Assembly (NCBI GenBank): GCA_964418585.1
Contig: CAYQMG010000048.1
Location: 1 to 64,000, forward strand
Length of the DNA: 64,000 nt
Source: JAJRTE01 sp964418585
GTDB lineage: Bacteria; Myxococcota_A; UBA796; JAJRTE01
Direction: 5' to 3'
Both the position numbers and the translations under genes were made by a program. The stretch's first letter is position 1. Every line of letters begins with the position of its first letter. Below, piece after piece: positions 53,801-61,987 of the stretch. The notes beneath the pieces are model-generated. The model saw only the letters and a list, made by a program, of their open reading frames with translations, was not told the DNA's origin and ran no database searches.

Positions 53801-54130
53801 ATGCAACCCACGATGGCCGACGTGGACGGGGACGGGCTGCCCGAGATCATTGCCAGCTCCGGCGGTTACCTCGTCCACGCCTTCGACATCGACGGCTTCG
53901 ATGTGCCGGGATGGCCCAGACTCACCGGCGGCATGGTCTCGTCCGCCATCGCCGCAGGGGACGTGACCGGGGATGGTCTGAACGAGGTGGTGGTCATGAC
54001 CCATGAGGGCTACCTCTTTGCCTGGGCCACCGACGGCATCGCCGATTCGGGTGCGGCACGGACCGGTTACGCCGGCCCGGCGCTCCCCACAGACCTGGCC
54101 GGGTCAAAGCGCGTTCACAGCACCCGGTAG
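50837..54130 (+). CDS. Secreted subtilase-like protein with FG-GAP repeats, catalytic residues lost
   Basis: A 1097-residue exported protein with a signal peptide (about residues 1-26). Residues about 85-460 are a peptidase S8 domain. The catalytic Asp107 (VAVLDAGILWD) and His218 (FDHGSDVM) are present, and a DGDGNGYIDDICGWDF stretch typical of large subtilases lies between them. The oxyanion Asn is Asp309 (SAIGDELS), and the GTSMAxP nucleophile motif reads GATAITASTAG, with Thr371 in place of Ser. Ordinary protease activity is thus doubtful. Residues about 600-1090 are FG-GAP/VCBS repeats with DVDGDG-type calcium loops and PGWPV turns. GAGGAG six bases before the ATG at 50837 sets the start. 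It is probably a surface or secreted binding protein. Confidence 0.85.
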   Translation: MKRAHRWITWGVALVVWGWVPGRSFGVLPLPTYPDCGKDRSVAECPPDLTHTDGTWKGSTWEFVSFIPEDMESHVRAQEWALGAGNGFDVAWRYTTGRFDVTVAVLDAGILWDERSLVNKVALNTGELPLPRRADGSTCATYDCNGDGLVNVQDYREDSRVSPEDGTDVADGYLDASDLIAAFSDGVDGDGNGYIDDICGWDFLWDDNNPYASNRFDHGSDVMRDMFAEGGEPDSSIGYCPNCSVLPLRTGDSFIADGDRLAQGILYATDAGVSVISMASGTTTNPAILRQAIKYAYDHGVLVVSAIGDELSYHHLYPGASDYLMAVHSIRYWPPTDWNEARSFLAYNGCNNFGSHLTVVGATVACATGATAITASTAGLIVSRARDLGLELHPDEIRGLILGTATDIDVPFSGHTTPYFPSRPGWDLFFGYGRINAGKAVESFAVPPRVHLTSPVWWEYVDAGLTTAIEIQATMGAPRARHYEWVLEWAPGGRPADNAFEELARGVRETPFEGTLFTWPIAQIPRDRLDPSSPMEQVFAEDDVPTKFDLANAHTVTLRLSATDEMGRRAEMRKSFFLHDDPDLLPGFPMFLGASGQSSPVLTDVDGDGVNEIVVGTSSGVVHVLDARTGVDLPGWPVQMPFRGVVDPLSWTSHAYAPAYASGAIPRSREAVVATVAVGDLEPDGGKDLVVSTMEGKLYVFDAEGELRDGFPVSRDVVTEDQTDEFTWYDPGFMSSPVLADLDGDGRQEIIQAGMDQKLYVWRADGSRHPGFPVKLEHEESATHRKGRIVSTPAVVDLNRDGVLDIVIGTNEFQTEPDPIPGYAYAVSGKGNLDPAGPILPGWPAVVPGLLNDLVPWLAEGVNMSPQVADIDGKGLPEIALCGTVSCPHFYEADASRSTQCECSSFAWRDPATRELAGLSFVSNLWIGDVDGDGHLEITGALAGLNYALVLLSSTWVDHIDHLLGLWDAETGQSLPGWPVVMEDLALYMQPTMADVDGDGLPEIIASSGGYLVHAFDIDGFDVPGWPRLTGGMVSSAIAAGDVTGDGLNEVVVMTHEGYLFAWATDGIADSGAARTGYAGPALPTDLAGSKRVHSTR

Positions 54131-54226
54131 CCCCGGGTTTCCCACCTCGCCCATCTCTTCCCTGCCACCTGTTTGCAATCTCAGCTACACTTTGCAAGAC
54201 TCGGGGGTCACATCGGGCTCGAGTCT

Positions 54227-54234
54227 GCTATATT
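54227..54234 (+). promoter_or_regulatory. Extended -10 promoter of the acyl-CoA synthetase
   Basis: TGCTATATT (54226-54234) is an extended -10 about 50 bases before the ATG at 54283. No good -35 is visible. A direct repeat of TTTGCAA lies about 35-60 bases upstream. Confidence 0.45.
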
Positions 54235-54282
54235 TGGAGAACTCAGGCGGCCGAGGCAGGGAACACACCACGGGAGGGTACG

Positions 54283-56073
54283 ATGACATTCAAGGACTAC
54301 GACAGCGTGTACCGGATGCTCGAGGACACGGTGACCCGCTGGCCGGACCGGGCAGCCTACCGCTGGTTCGTGGATGGCGGGGCAACGGAATCGGTGACGT
54401 GGAAAGGTTTTCTCGAGGACGTTCGCCGGGTGGGCAAGGCGCTGATGGCGCTGGGCATCGAGAAAGGCGACAAGGTCAACATTCTGAGCTACTCCTGCTA
54501 CCGCTGGATCCTCGCCGACATGGGCATCATGAGCGTGGGCGGGTGCACGGTGGGGATCTATCAATCCAACCTGGCAAAGGATTGCCGGTACATCATCGAC
54601 CATTCCGATGCCGTGCTGGTGTTTGCCCAGAACAAGGAGCAGCTCGAGAAACTCCTGAGCATCCGGGACGATATTCCGGCCGTGCGCAAGGTGATTCTGT
54701 TCGAGGGGGACTTCGAGGACGACTGGGTCCTCTCGTTCGACGCCTTCCTGGCCCTGGGCTCGGACATCTCGGACGCTGCGTTCGACGAGCGGGTGGAGAC
54801 TGTTCGGCCCGAGGATCCGGCCGGGATCGTCTACACCTCGGGGACCACCGGGGTGCCCAAGGGCGCAGTGCTCACCCACGACAACATCACGTTCACAGCC
54901 CAGTCGGTCCGAGGGGCCACGGACATCCACGATGGCGACGAGGTGTTCCTGTTCCTGCCCCTCGCGCACGTGTTCGCGCGCACCTGCGCCTACGCCACCC
55001 TCCTGGCGGGAAGCGCCACCACCTTCTCCCGCAGCATGGACACCATCATCGAGGACATCGCTCGAGCGCGGCCGCACTGGTTTGCGAGCGTGCCGCGTAT
55101 CTTCGAAAAGGTCCATGCCAAGGTGGTGGGGGGCGCCGAGGCCAAGGGGGGCATCACGCTGAAAATCTTCGACTGGGCCCGTTCGGTGGGATACCGTGTG
55201 AGTGACCGGAAACTTGCACGGAAACCCATCCCGCCCTTGCTCGCCCTCCAGTATCGCCTGGCCACCCGCCTCGTGTTCAGCAAGCTTCAGGCTGCGTTCG
55301 GCGGCCGTGTCCGGTGGTGTATCAGTGGTGGAGCGCCGATCAATCCGGACATCGCGCGGTTCTTCCATGCGGCCGGGATTTTGATTCTCGAGGGCATCGG
55401 GATGACCGAGAACACTTCCTTCACCAATCTGAACCGGGTGGACAACTACCGCTTCGGGTGGGTGGGTCTCCCAGGTCCGGGTATCGAGCAGAAGATCGCC
55501 GAGGACGGCGAGATTTTGTTCCGCGGCCGGAACATCATGAAGGAGTACTACAAGATGCCCAAGGAGACCGCGGCGACCATCGAACCTGACGGGTGGCAGC
55601 ACACGGGAGATCTGGGGGAGATCGACGCCGAGGGCTTCCTGCGTGTGACAGGACGCAAGAAGGACCTGATCATCACGGCCGGAGGGAAGAACATCGCCCC
55701 GGCCCGGATCGAAGGCATCATGGCCACGAGCAAGTACATCAACCAGGTGTGTGTCATCGGCGACCGGCGCAAGTACCTCACCGCGCTGGTCACGCTGGAC
55801 ATGGACAACATCCAGCAGTTTGCGGCCGAGCACCGGATTTCCTACCAGGATCCGAGCGAACTGTTGCAAAACAGCAGCGTGCGAGCCTTGATCGAGGCGG
55901 AGATCGCCGAAAAGAACAAGGAACTGGCTTCGTTCGAGACCATCAAGCGGTTCACCATCGTGCCTGAATTCACCATCGAGAATGGCATGTTGACCCCCAC
56001 GCTCAAGGTCAAACGGAACGTGGTCGCGGAGCGGTTCCGGGCACAGATCGATGCCATGTACCCCGGCGCCTGA
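54283..56073 (+). CDS. fadD: Long-chain acyl-CoA synthetase (AMP-forming)
   Basis: A 596-residue adenylate-forming enzyme. The AMP-binding P-loop is YTSGTTGVPKG (184-194). FLPLAHVFAR, GGAPINPDIARFFHAAGI, GIGMTENTS and the hinge GWQHTGDLGEID plus GRKKDLIITAGGKNIAP are the family motifs in order. It activates fatty acids to acyl-CoA with ATP and feeds either degradation or lipid synthesis. Its length and the C-terminal TPTLKVKRNVV match the FAA1/FadD15 group. The ATG has GGGAGG seven bases upstream. It may supply the substrate of the fatty-acid operon 4 kb upstream. Confidence 0.93.
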   Translation: MTFKDYDSVYRMLEDTVTRWPDRAAYRWFVDGGATESVTWKGFLEDVRRVGKALMALGIEKGDKVNILSYSCYRWILADMGIMSVGGCTVGIYQSNLAKDCRYIIDHSDAVLVFAQNKEQLEKLLSIRDDIPAVRKVILFEGDFEDDWVLSFDAFLALGSDISDAAFDERVETVRPEDPAGIVYTSGTTGVPKGAVLTHDNITFTAQSVRGATDIHDGDEVFLFLPLAHVFARTCAYATLLAGSATTFSRSMDTIIEDIARARPHWFASVPRIFEKVHAKVVGGAEAKGGITLKIFDWARSVGYRVSDRKLARKPIPPLLALQYRLATRLVFSKLQAAFGGRVRWCISGGAPINPDIARFFHAAGILILEGIGMTENTSFTNLNRVDNYRFGWVGLPGPGIEQKIAEDGEILFRGRNIMKEYYKMPKETAATIEPDGWQHTGDLGEIDAEGFLRVTGRKKDLIITAGGKNIAPARIEGIMATSKYINQVCVIGDRRKYLTALVTLDMDNIQQFAAEHRISYQDPSELLQNSSVRALIEAEIAEKNKELASFETIKRFTIVPEFTIENGMLTPTLKVKRNVVAERFRAQIDAMYPGA

Positions 56074-56191
56074 TTCTTGACATCGGCCCACTGCTCAGCA
56101 CATCCGGGCGCGACGGGGAGCCTGAACCGGCCCGGACAGGGGGGGCATTTCTGGCCAGCACGCGACCGGCAGAAGGACAGGGAACGAGATC

Positions 56192-59044
56192 ATGGACGAA
56201 GACCTCTTGTTGAATGCGGAAAATCTCGCGTTCGTGGAACAACAGTATGACCGGTACCTCGAGGACCCAGAGTCGGTGGACCCATCGCTGCGCGCCTATT
56301 TCGACGAGCAGATCCCGCCTGGGGAACGCCAGCACTATCGGGGGCGGGAACTCAAGCAGCGCAGCATCTTCAACCCGGACTTCCCCTCCCGCCCCTGTCC
56401 CGGGTGGGAAGGCCCGGAAGGCGCCAGCGCCTGCTCCCCGGTGTGCGGTCAGGCGTTGCGGGCCACCGTGCGCCTCTCCCGCGTGTTCCAACTCGTCAAC
56501 AACTATCGCGTGCGCGGCCACCTTCTCGCCGACCTGGACCCGCTGAAACAACGGGAGATCTCCCCACCCCCCGAACTCGAGATGGCCTACTACGGTTTCA
56601 CCGACGCAGACATGGAGGCGGTGGTGCCCAATGGCGGGTTTCACGGCCCCCCGGTCATGAAACTCAAGGAACTCGTCCAGGCCCTCCGAACCACCTACTG
56701 CCGGCACATCGGCGTCGAGTTCATGAATATCCAGGACCCGGTGCAAAAAAACTGGTTGCTCGAACGCATGGAGCGTTCCCGCAATCGACGGCCACTCACC
56801 CGGGCCGAGCAGACCGCCATTCTGGGCAAACTCGTCGCTGCTGAGAGTCTCGAGCAATTCCTTCATACCAAGTACGTGGGCACCAAACGATTCTCCCTCC
56901 AGGGGGCAGAGGCCCTGATCCCACTCCTCGACGTGCTCATCGAACTCGCCGGCGCCCAGGGCATTGACGAGATCGTCATGGGCATGCCCCATCGCGGACG
57001 CCTCAACGTGGTGGTCAACATGCTGGGACAGGAACCCTCCCGGCTTTTCGCACAGTTCGAAGACATCGACCCTACCGCCACCCTCGGCTCCGGCGATGTC
57101 AAGTATCACCTCGGCTTCTGCACCAACAACCACGTCACCCGCCGCGGCCACCGCATGCACATCTCCCTCACCGCCAACCCCAGCCACCTCGAGGCCGTCA
57201 ACCCGGTGGTCCAGGGACGGTGCAGGGCCAAGCAGGACCGCCGCGGCGACCACGACCACGAGCAGACCATGGCTCTGCTCATCCATGGAGACGCCGCGTT
57301 CGCCGGTCAGGGCCTGGTCGCCGAGACCCTCAACCTGGCCGGGCTCGAGGGCTATCGCACCGGGGGTACGATCCACATCATCGTGAACAACCAGATCGGG
57401 TTTACGACACCTCCGTCGTCCTCCCGCTCCACGCCCTACTCCACCGACGTGGCGCGCATGATGCAAATACCCATCTTTCACGTCAACGGTGAGGACGTGG
57501 AGTCCGTGGTCCAGGTCGCGCACCTGGCCATGGCATTCCGCCAGACGTTCAAGAAAGACGTGGTCATCGACATGTTCTGCTGGCGCAAGTATGGCCACAA
57601 CGAGATGGACGAGCCCAGCTTCACCCAGCCGTTGATGTACAAGATCATCGACAACCACCCCTCGGTGACCCGTATCTACTCCAGGCAAATGGTGGACAGC
57701 GGCCAGATCACGCAGGAGGAGGCCGACCAGATCGTGCTGCGCGAGCGCAGGCGTCTCGAGGAGGAACTGGCGCGTATCCGTGACGGTCAGACCTCGGCCC
57801 CGGACTACCGACCGGTCCTCACCGGCCTGTGGGAGGGGTATCACGGTGGCCCATGGTCGGCCGTGCCCGAGATTGACACGGGCGTGGACCGGGCAGTCCT
57901 CCACCAGGTGGCCCAGGGACTCAAGAGACTTCCGGACGGGTTCCATCCACATCGCAAGATCAAACGGCTCATCGCCCAGCGGGACCGGATGGCTCGAGGG
58001 GAGGTTCCCCTCGACTGGGGCATGGGCGAGATGTTCGCCTATGGAACGCTTCTGTGGGAAGGCCGCGATGTGCGCCTGAGCGGCCAGGACACTCGACGTG
58101 GCACCTTCAGCCACCGTCATGTGGTCTTCACCGACATCGAGACCGGCAAGGAGTACATGCCCCTCGCGCATCTCAAGCCCGACCAGGGAAGGTTCCAGGC
58201 ATACGACAGCGCCCTCTCTGAGGCTGGCGTTCTCGGATTCGAGTTCGGTTACAGCATGAACGCCCCGGCCGGCCTGGTGGTCTGGGAGGCCCAGTTCGGC
58301 GACTTCGCCAACGGCGCCCAGGTCATTATCGACCAGTTCATCGCGTCCAGTGAGGACAAGTGGGGGCGCCTCAGCGGCCTCGTACTCTTCCTCCCTCACG
58401 GGTACGAGGGCCAGGGCCCCGAACACTCGAGCGCCCGGCTGGAGCGCTTCCTTCAGTTGTGCGCCAGAGACAACATGCAAGTCTGTGTCCCCACCACGCC
58501 GGCACAGCACTTCCACCTCCTCCGACGCCAGGTGCTGCGCCCGTGGCGAAAACCCCTCGTGGTGCTCACCCCCAAGAGCCTCCTTCGCCATCCTCGAGCT
58601 GTCTCCAGCATCGAGGAACTCACCACCGGGCGATTCCGAAAAGTCTGGCCCGACTCGCGCGACGCGGACCCGGCTCGAGTCCGGAGGGTCCTGCTCTGCT
58701 CCGGCAAGCTGTACTACGAACTGGTCGAGGAACGGGAGAAAAGGGGAGAATCCCTCCTCCCCATCATCCGCCTGGAGCAACTCTACCCGTTCCCCAAGAC
58801 CGAACTCGAGGCCGCACTTGCACGGTACCCGAACCTGGAACGGATCTCCTGGTGCCAGGAAGAACCGCGCAACATGGGCGCATGGGCGTTCGTCCGAAGT
58901 CACTTCGCCGATACCATGGACATTGGCATCCCACTCGAGGGTTTCAGCCGCTCCGAGGCGGCCAGTCCTGCGACCGGGTCTCACAAGGCGCACCTGATCG
59001 AGCAGCGGATGCTGCTGGACGACATATTTGGAAACAACCCGTAG
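56192..59044 (+). CDS. sucA: 2-oxoglutarate dehydrogenase E1 component
   Basis: A 950-residue thiamine-diphosphate enzyme that decarboxylates 2-oxoglutarate and transfers the succinyl group to the E2 lipoyl arm. The N-terminus has FVEQQYDRYLEDPESVDPSLR, which docks on E2. The family motifs YRVRGHLLADLDPL, HRGRLNVVVNMLGQ, GDVKYHLGF, NPSHLEAVNPVVQG and the ThDP region GDAAFAGQG ... NNQIGFTT are intact. Three Cys (69, 81, 85) sit in a short insertion, unusual for this family. It is the first gene of the sucA-sucB-lpd operon. Confidence 0.95.
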   Translation: MDEDLLLNAENLAFVEQQYDRYLEDPESVDPSLRAYFDEQIPPGERQHYRGRELKQRSIFNPDFPSRPCPGWEGPEGASACSPVCGQALRATVRLSRVFQLVNNYRVRGHLLADLDPLKQREISPPPELEMAYYGFTDADMEAVVPNGGFHGPPVMKLKELVQALRTTYCRHIGVEFMNIQDPVQKNWLLERMERSRNRRPLTRAEQTAILGKLVAAESLEQFLHTKYVGTKRFSLQGAEALIPLLDVLIELAGAQGIDEIVMGMPHRGRLNVVVNMLGQEPSRLFAQFEDIDPTATLGSGDVKYHLGFCTNNHVTRRGHRMHISLTANPSHLEAVNPVVQGRCRAKQDRRGDHDHEQTMALLIHGDAAFAGQGLVAETLNLAGLEGYRTGGTIHIIVNNQIGFTTPPSSSRSTPYSTDVARMMQIPIFHVNGEDVESVVQVAHLAMAFRQTFKKDVVIDMFCWRKYGHNEMDEPSFTQPLMYKIIDNHPSVTRIYSRQMVDSGQITQEEADQIVLRERRRLEEELARIRDGQTSAPDYRPVLTGLWEGYHGGPWSAVPEIDTGVDRAVLHQVAQGLKRLPDGFHPHRKIKRLIAQRDRMARGEVPLDWGMGEMFAYGTLLWEGRDVRLSGQDTRRGTFSHRHVVFTDIETGKEYMPLAHLKPDQGRFQAYDSALSEAGVLGFEFGYSMNAPAGLVVWEAQFGDFANGAQVIIDQFIASSEDKWGRLSGLVLFLPHGYEGQGPEHSSARLERFLQLCARDNMQVCVPTTPAQHFHLLRRQVLRPWRKPLVVLTPKSLLRHPRAVSSIEELTTGRFRKVWPDSRDADPARVRRVLLCSGKLYYELVEEREKRGESLLPIIRLEQLYPFPKTELEAALARYPNLERISWCQEEPRNMGAWAFVRSHFADTMDIGIPLEGFSRSEAASPATGSHKAHLIEQRMLLDDIFGNNP

Positions 59045-59089
59045 GCGCACTGCAAGCGTGCGAGAACTCAACAGGAGAAGAGGCAAACC

Positions 59090-60478
59090 ATGGCCATCAA
59101 CCTCACTGTTCCGCCGTTCGGCGAATCTGTCACCGAGGCGGTCATTGCCCGATGGTACGTCCAGGAGGGAGACATCGTGGCAAAGGACCAGCCCATCTGC
59201 GAGATCGAGAGCGACAAGGCCAACCAGGATCTCCCCTCACCGGCCACCGGCCGTATCGTGGCGATTCTGAAGAAGGCCGACGACTCGGTCTCGGTCGGCG
59301 AGGTCATCGGTCACCTGGAGCCGATGGAAGGTGCCGAGGTGTCTTCCTCCGGGGGGGACACGGCCGGGACCGGCGAGGAGGCGCAACCGGGAGCGGCGGA
59401 ACCGGAACCTGAAGAAACGCCGGAGCCGGCTCGAGGTGCCCCTGCCACCGGACCTGCGGTGCGACGCCTGCTGGCCGAGCACCATCTCTCAGCAGAGGAG
59501 ATCACCGCCACCGGCCCGGGAGGCCGGATTACCAAGGCGGACGTGCTGTCGCACCTGGCTCGAGAGGAAACCCAGGCCGAGGCCACGCCGATGGTGCCCG
59601 GTGCAGCCCGGTCCGTGTCCCCCGCACCCACGCCCGGGTCAGTTTCGGGTTCCCGGGGACCGGCCCGGCCGGCCGAACCCTCCCCTCCACGAGAGAGGCC
59701 ACCCGCACCTCCGGCACCTGCTCCCGGGGTCTCGTGGACCCCGCCTGCCGATGCCGGGGGGTCGTCTGCGCGCACCGCGGGTCGGGAGGAGCGCGTCAAG
59801 ATGAGTCCTCTTCGCAAAAAGGTGGCGCAGCGGTTGGTGGAGGTTCAGCATTCTGCAGCCATCCTGACGACGTTCAACGAGGTGGACATGTCGGCGGTCA
59901 TGGCATTGCGGAAGCGGTACCAGAAGCCGTTTCAGGAAAAATACGGGATCAAGCTGGGGTTCATGTCCTTTTTCGTGAAAGCGTGCATCGAGGCGCTGAA
60001 AGCCTATCCCGGGGTCAACGCGGAGATCCGCGGCGATGAGATCGTGTACAAGCACTACTATGACATCGGGGTGGCCGTGGGCGGGGGCAAGGGCCTGGTG
60101 GTTCCGGTGATACGGGATGCGGACCGGATGAGCTTTGCAGAAGTGGAACTGGCCATTGCCGCGCTGGCCGAGAAGGCGCGCAAGAACCGGTTGAGCCTGG
60201 AGGAGCTTTCCGGCGGCACGTTCACGATCAGCAACGGAGGCATCTATGGCTCCCTCATGTCCACGCCGATCCTGAACCCTCCGCAGAGCGGTATCCTGGG
60301 CATGCACAAGATCATGGATCGGCCGGTGGTGGAAGACGGGCAGGTGGTGGTCCGGCCCATGATGTACCTGGCGTTGTCCTACGACCACCGGGTGATAGAC
60401 GGGCGAGAGGCGGTGTCGTTCCTGGTTCGGGTCAAGGAGTGCATCGAAGGTCCTGAGCGTATCCTGCTGGAGGTCTGA
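59090..60478 (+). CDS. sucB: 2-oxoglutarate dehydrogenase E2 (dihydrolipoyl succinyltransferase)
   Basis: A 462-residue E2. One lipoyl domain (1-76) with Lys43 in EIESDKANQDLPSP; a Pro/Ala-rich linker; an E3/E1-binding domain at about 123-160 (VRRLLAEHHLSAEEITATGPGGRI, here given only to its first residues); a second long linker; and the acyltransferase core from about 235, ending with the catalytic SYDHRVIDGREAV (His433, Asp437). The ATG is preceded by AGGAG. It lies 45 bases after sucA and 61 before lpd. Confidence 0.95.
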   Translation: MAINLTVPPFGESVTEAVIARWYVQEGDIVAKDQPICEIESDKANQDLPSPATGRIVAILKKADDSVSVGEVIGHLEPMEGAEVSSSGGDTAGTGEEAQPGAAEPEPEETPEPARGAPATGPAVRRLLAEHHLSAEEITATGPGGRITKADVLSHLAREETQAEATPMVPGAARSVSPAPTPGSVSGSRGPARPAEPSPPRERPPAPPAPAPGVSWTPPADAGGSSARTAGREERVKMSPLRKKVAQRLVEVQHSAAILTTFNEVDMSAVMALRKRYQKPFQEKYGIKLGFMSFFVKACIEALKAYPGVNAEIRGDEIVYKHYYDIGVAVGGGKGLVVPVIRDADRMSFAEVELAIAALAEKARKNRLSLEELSGGTFTISNGGIYGSLMSTPILNPPQSGILGMHKIMDRPVVEDGQVVVRPMMYLALSYDHRVIDGREAVSFLVRVKECIEGPERILLEV

Positions 60479-60539
60479 CCCGGTGGGATTCCCGGGCGGC
60501 GGGCGCCGCCGTGGGATGCCTTTTTCTGGAGAGAGTTGC

Positions 60540-61946
60540 ATGAGTGGAGAAGACAGGTTCGATTTGGTCATCATTGGAGCGGGACCTGGGGGATACGTGG
60601 CAGCCATCCGTGCTGCCCAACTCGGTCTCAACGTGGCCTGCGTGGAGAAGGAGGGCACCCTGGGCGGCACCTGTCTGAACGTCGGGTGCATCCCCAGCAA
60701 GGCGCTGCTCGAGTCTACCGAGCACTACCATGCGGCGCGCAAGCACTTCCGGCAACACGGTATCCGGCTGGAGGGGGTCTCGCTGGACCTGGGGGCCATG
60801 ATGGCCCGAAAGATGCGGGTGGTGAAAACCCTCACCTCGGGCATCGCCATGTTGTTCAAGAAAAACGGAGTCACTCGCGTGACCGGCACTGCACGTATCC
60901 TCGAGGCCGGCCGCGTCGAGGTGACGGGGCTCGAGGGGGAGAAGACAACCCTGAACACGAATCGGATCCTCATCGCCACCGGGTCCACCGTGGTGGTACC
61001 TCGAGGTATCCAGCTTGACGGCAAGCGTATCGTGAGTTCCACCGAGGCGCTCGAGTTCGACGCTGTACCGGATCGACTCGTGATCATCGGCGCCGGGGTG
61101 ATCGGGCTGGAGCTGGGCACGGTCTGGGCCAGGTTGGGTTCGAAGGTGACCTTGATTGAACTGCTTCCCCGTATCCTGGCCGGGTTTGATGCAGAACTGG
61201 CCGGGACGGCGCAAAAGTTGTTGCAACGTCAAGGTCTGAAGTTCATCCTGGACGCCCGGGTGACTCGAGCCGAGGTGAGCGGCGACCAGGTGGAAATCGG
61301 ATACCAGAAGGACGGGCGTGCCGAGGCCGTCACCTGTGATCGTTTGTTGGTTGCGGTGGGGCGACGGCCGTTCACCGACGGTCTGGGTCTGGATGAGGTG
61401 GGCGTTGCCCTGGACCGTCACGGTCGGATCGAGGTCAACGATCGGTACGAGACCTCGGTCCCGGGCGTTTTTGCGGTTGGAGACGTGATCGCCGGTCCCA
61501 TGCTGGCCCACAAAGCAGAGGAAGAGGGTGTGGCCGCGGTCGAGATGATGGCCGGGCATGCGGCCCGGGTCAACTACGAGGCCATCCCGGCCATTGCCTA
61601 CACCCAGCCCGAAATCGCCTCGGTCGGTGCCACCGAGGAAGCGTTGCAGGAGCAGGGAATTCCTTACCGGCGCGGGACCTTCCCGTTCCAGGCCAACGGG
61701 AGGGCCAAGGCCATGGCTCAGGCCGACGGTTGGGTCAAGGTCCTGGCCGACTCCAGGACCGACCGCATCCTGGGCGCTCACATCATCGGGCCTCGAGCCG
61801 GTGATCTGATTGCGGAGTTGGCCCTGGCCATGGAGTTCGAGGGCAGTTCCGAGGACGTGGCTCGAACGTGCCACGCGCACCCGACCCTGGCGGAAGTGGT
61901 CAAGGAGGCCTGTCTGGCGGTCGAGGGCAGGCCCATCCACATCTGA
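60540..61946 (+). CDS. lpd: Dihydrolipoyl dehydrogenase (E3)
   Basis: A 468-residue flavoprotein that reoxidises dihydrolipoyl groups with NAD+. FAD motif IIGAGPGGYVAA (11-22), redox disulfide GGTCLNVGC (Cys45, Cys50), NAD motif VIIGAGVIGLELG, second FAD motif GVFAVGDVIAGPMLAHKA, and the catalytic HPTLAE (His447, Glu452). I chose ATG 60540 from GGAGAGAG upstream and the normal N-terminus; the frame is open back to 60483. It completes the 2-oxoglutarate dehydrogenase complex in one operon. Confidence 0.95.
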   Translation: MSGEDRFDLVIIGAGPGGYVAAIRAAQLGLNVACVEKEGTLGGTCLNVGCIPSKALLESTEHYHAARKHFRQHGIRLEGVSLDLGAMMARKMRVVKTLTSGIAMLFKKNGVTRVTGTARILEAGRVEVTGLEGEKTTLNTNRILIATGSTVVVPRGIQLDGKRIVSSTEALEFDAVPDRLVIIGAGVIGLELGTVWARLGSKVTLIELLPRILAGFDAELAGTAQKLLQRQGLKFILDARVTRAEVSGDQVEIGYQKDGRAEAVTCDRLLVAVGRRPFTDGLGLDEVGVALDRHGRIEVNDRYETSVPGVFAVGDVIAGPMLAHKAEEEGVAAVEMMAGHAARVNYEAIPAIAYTQPEIASVGATEEALQEQGIPYRRGTFPFQANGRAKAMAQADGWVKVLADSRTDRILGAHIIGPRAGDLIAELALAMEFEGSSEDVARTCHAHPTLAEVVKEACLAVEGRPIHI

Positions 61947-61987
61947 ACGCTCGCGGGTTCGGAAACGGCGCCCACGGGCACGAGCAC

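Noticed and set aside
56009..59086. Open frame of over 1000 codons opposite sucA
   Set aside because: GC-rich codon usage keeps the antisense frame open; sucA is unmistakable, and the antisense product has no recognisable domain.
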